43,534 nt of DNA from Chloroflexota bacterium (GTDB taxonomy: Bacteria > Chloroflexota > Anaerolineae > J036 > Brachytrichaceae), in assembly GCA_021788625.1 (NCBI GenBank), contig JAJYKL010000034.1, positions 1 to 43,534 of the forward strand, given 5' to 3'. The translations under genes were made by a program, and so were the position numbers. Shown one piece after another: positions 41,490 to 43,534 of the stretch (within the stretch, counting starts at the first letter, position 1; every line of letters starts with the position of its first letter). Under the pieces are notes generated by a model. That model saw nothing but the letters and a program-made list of their open reading frames with translations, was not told the DNA's origin and made no database searches.

Positions 41490-42665
41490 ATGGATCCGAG
41501 ACGAGAAGGAGTTTACCTGGACTATTCGGCGACGACGCCTGTCGCACCGCAGGTGCTGCATGCCATGCAGCCCTACTTTAGCCAGACCTTTGGCAACGCC
41601 GCCTCGCTTCACACCTACGGTCGTGATGCGGCGGCTGCTCTGGACGAGGCACATAGCGTGGTCGGTTGCGCTCTCGGCGCACGGGCGAATGAGATCGTGT
41701 TCACCGGCTGTGGCACGGAGTCTGATAACCTGGCCCTGCGCGGCGTGGCTTTCGAAGCCCGTCAACGCGGCAAGGGCAACCACATCCTAACCACACCGGT
41801 GGAGCATCACGCCGTGGAGGGCACGCTACAGCAACTGCACGAGTTGTTCGATTTTGATGTGGAGCTACTGCCCGTTGATGGTTGCGGGCGCGTGGACCCG
41901 GACGATGTCCGGCGCGGCATCCGCTCCGACACCATACTGGTGAGTGTGATGCTGGCCAACAATGAAGTCGGCACCCTCCAGCCGGTGAAGGAAATCGGTC
42001 TTGTTTGCCATGAGCATGGAGTCCCGTTTCATAGCGACGCGGTGCAGTGCCCGGCTTACCTGCCGATCAATGTCGACGAGTTGAATGTGGACCTGATGGC
42101 ACTCTCCTCGCACAAATTCTACGGACCAAAAGGCGCAGGCGTGCTGTACTTGCGTGATGGCACTCCCTTCATACCGACCCTCACCGGCGGCGGCCACGAG
42201 CGTGGACGCCGGCCTGGCACGGTGAACGTGGCGGGAGCAGTCGCAACGGCTGAAGCGATCAAGTACATCTCTGCCGAGCGATATGGCCAGGCCGCGCGAT
42301 TGCGGCTGTTACGCGACAAGCTAATAGCGGGCATTACGGCCAACGTGCCTGATGTACGTGTAAGTGGTCATCCGTCCGATCGTCTGCCGCACCATGCCAG
42401 CTTCGTTTTCAAAGGCGTTGACGGTGAGACTCTATTGATGGCTTTGGACGTGGAGGGCATCGCGGTTAGCACCGGGTCAGCCTGCACCAGTGGTGACCCG
42501 GAGCCTTCGCCCGTGCTGGTGGCTATGGGCATTCCACGTCAATGGTCACTGGGAGGCCTGCGCATCTCGTTGGGCTACCACACCACAGAGGAAGAGATCG
42601 ACTATGTGATCGATACCCTCCCCCGGTGCGTCGAGCAGGTTCGGAAGGCAAGCGCTGACTTCTAG
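41490..42665 (+). CDS. Cysteine desulfurase (NifS/IscS family)
   Basis: PLP enzyme that takes sulfur from cysteine and passes it on as a persulfide, for Fe-S clusters or tRNA thiolation. The 391-residue protein has YLDYSATTP (9-17), His106 (EHHAV), the PLP-binding Lys209 (SSHKFYGPKG) and catalytic Cys332 in STGSACTSG. The SACTSG form is typical of the IscS/NifS group (class I). I chose the ATG at 41490; the frame is open upstream, but that part has no family similarity and covers the promoter. mnmA follows 67 bases downstream on the same strand, so it probably supplies sulfur for tRNA 2-thiouridine. Confidence 0.93.
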   Translation: MDPRREGVYLDYSATTPVAPQVLHAMQPYFSQTFGNAASLHTYGRDAAAALDEAHSVVGCALGARANEIVFTGCGTESDNLALRGVAFEARQRGKGNHILTTPVEHHAVEGTLQQLHELFDFDVELLPVDGCGRVDPDDVRRGIRSDTILVSVMLANNEVGTLQPVKEIGLVCHEHGVPFHSDAVQCPAYLPINVDELNVDLMALSSHKFYGPKGAGVLYLRDGTPFIPTLTGGGHERGRRPGTVNVAGAVATAEAIKYISAERYGQAARLRLLRDKLIAGITANVPDVRVSGHPSDRLPHHASFVFKGVDGETLLMALDVEGIAVSTGSACTSGDPEPSPVLVAMGIPRQWSLGGLRISLGYHTTEEEIDYVIDTLPRCVEQVRKASADF

Positions 42666-42732
42666 GTGGACATTTGTTGGCTATACCTTGAAGACGGCCG
42701 TTTGAGCGAACGGTTGCGTGCGATGTGAGCGG

Positions 42733-43534
42733 ATGGAACGGGAAATGAGCCGGTCACCTGATCCTGAGGATGCGACAGCGGCGGGGGGCGCTGATTCAAG
42801 CTCGCTGTCGAGGGCCCATCGTTCATCGCCCCTCGCGCATACCAAAGCCAGGGTGGTGGTGGCCATGTCGGGTGGGGTGGACTCGTCGGTGGCGGCTGCA
42901 TTGCTGGTGCAGCAGGGCTACGAAGTGATCGGTATCATGCTGCGGTTGTGGGCTGATCCTGCGGGTCAAGGCGAGCATCGCACAAACCGCTGCTGCGCAC
43001 CCGAAGCAGTGGCTGATGCCCGCATGATCGCCAGGCAACTGGGCATTCGCTTCTACGACATTCCCGCTGAGAGTGTATTCAAGCAGAAGGTGGTGGATAC
43101 CTGGATTGATGCATACGCGCACAACACCACACCCAACCCCTGTTTTGCCTGCAATCGCTCGATTCGCTTCGGCTTCTTGATGCAACGAGCTGTCGCGCTC
43201 GGGGCGGACTACCTGGCGACGGGGCATTACGCGCGTGTCGCGACGGACGACAGTCCGCAGGCTGCTGACCGCGGACCACAGGCCAACGACCAGGGACCAA
43301 TGATTCGACAGGCTGGTTATGAAAGGAACAAAGACCAGGAGCCAGTCGGTAATCTCCAATCTCTAATCTCTGTTCTCCCTCGCTACAAGCTGCTAAAAGG
43401 TATCGACGAAAAGAAGGACCAGTCGTACGTGCTGCATGTGCTGGGGCAGCGCGACCTGGCTCGCGCCCTGTTTCCCTGCGGTATCTACACCAAGCCGCAG
43501 GTGCGCGAGCTGGCGCGGCAGTTTGGCCTGCCCA
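42733..43534 (+). CDS. mnmA: tRNA-specific 2-thiouridylase MnmA, partial (cut by window edge)
   Basis: Adds sulfur to U34 of tRNA Lys, Glu and Gln. The 267 visible codons contain the PP-loop [13 protein letters not shown] (about 44-56), the active-site block [14 protein letters not shown] with Cys residues, the LATGHYARV motif, and [16 protein letters not shown] followed by [16 protein letters not shown]. Two features are unusual: a low-complexity N-terminal extension of about 35 residues before the usual start, and a 45-residue insertion (about residues 172-216, bases 43246-43380) made of repeat-like DNA, kept in frame between [10 protein letters not shown] and YKLLKGID. The start is ambiguous (ATG 42733 or 42745, neither with a proper Shine-Dalgarno). 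It follows the cysteine desulfurase gene. Confidence 0.88.
   Translation, partial: MEREMSRSPDPEDATAAGGADSSSLSRAHRSSPLAHTKARVVVAMSGGVDSSVAAALLVQQGYEVIGIMLRLWADPAGQGEHRTNRCCAPEAVADARMIARQLGIRFYDIPAESVFKQKVVDTWIDAYAHNTTPNPCFACNRSIRFGFLMQRAVALGADYLATGHYARVATDDSPQAADRGPQANDQGPMIRQAGYERNKDQEPVGNLQSLISVLPRYKLLKGIDEKKDQSYVLHVLGQRDLARALFPCGIYTKPQVRELARQFGLP
43246..43380 (+). repeat. Low-complexity repeat insertion inside mnmA
   Basis: Within the insertion, GACCGCGGACCAC, GACCAGGGACCA and similar units recur (about 43266-43300), followed at about 43350-43378 by three AATCTC-type units. E. coli MnmA goes directly from the ATGHY block to LLRGLDSNKDQSY, so this DNA appears inserted. Read on the minus strand the first part gives WSLVVGLW-like and VVRG-like peptides, as small interspersed repeats do in related genomes (from memory). 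Confidence 0.55.

Noticed and set aside
1-43534. tRNA or rRNA genes, CRISPR arrays, insertion sequences, prophage genes
   Set aside because: No GGTTCGAATCC-like T-arms with matching cloverleaf, no regularly spaced repeats, and no transposase, integrase or phage proteins were found on either strand.

Overview
The window looks like a chromosomal segment of a GC-rich, free-living bacterium, most likely a member of the Chloroflexota (Anaerolineae-like). The evidence is indirect: the style of the proteins (CimA-type citramalate synthase, LarA-like protein, Pro-rich DUF4190 protein, sortase-like protein with C-terminal beta domains, MacAB-type exporter with two permeases, EF-P with an Arg at the tip) and small TTGTCAATTG-type and GGACCA-type repeats of a kind I associate with this phylum. 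I see no phage, transposase, plasmid, CRISPR, rRNA or tRNA feature.

Layout. 1-142: start of a membrane protein running off the left edge. 215-2067 (minus): citramalate synthase (isoleucine branch) behind a promoter and a leader that carries a candidate 29-codon peptide and a perfect terminator hairpin. 2106-12361 (minus): a tightly packed seven-gene carbohydrate operon with an aminoglycoside-adenylyltransferase-like protein, a GH78-like rhamnosidase, a sugar epimerase, an esterase, a large GH106-like glycosidase, a GH3 glycosidase and a second nucleotidyltransferase. None of the glycosidases has a signal peptide, so imported oligosaccharides, probably rhamnose-containing and acylated, would be finished off in the cytoplasm. 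12447-14968 (plus): a secreted subtilisin-like protease with a canonical promoter, a structured leader and a strong terminator. 14969-16561 (minus): a GH127-like glycosidase.

16639-23941: mostly housekeeping genes, namely PRPP synthetase, an orphan SdhB-like iron-sulfur protein, EF-P, DNA polymerase III beta clamp, a LarA-like protein, a seven-helix membrane protein and a YcaQ-type winged-helix DNA glycosylase. 23995-30385: a dehydrogenase-rich block (SDR, two D-2-hydroxyacid dehydrogenases, a Gfo/Idh/MocA oxidoreductase, an IolE-like TIM-barrel enzyme, and SerA phosphoglycerate dehydrogenase). It looks like polyol or sugar-acid catabolism lying next to serine synthesis.

30447-43534: DUF4190 protein, a PRTase, uracil PRTase, DedA protein, an aspartase/fumarase-family lyase, a membrane-anchored protein with a degenerate sortase-like domain, a MacA/MacB-type exporter operon (minus), and a cysteine desulfurase followed by the tRNA thiolase MnmA (cut by the right edge), which form a sulfur-transfer pair. 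Several plus-strand genes have a TANAAT-like -10 element only 6-8 bases before the ATG and no Shine-Dalgarno sequence. This suggests leaderless transcription is common here. The observations most worth following up are the cimA leader, the overlapping divergent promoters built from a small repeat at 23951-23987, the dead sortase-like protein, the LarA-like protein lacking a nickel ligand, and the repeat-derived in-frame insertion in MnmA.
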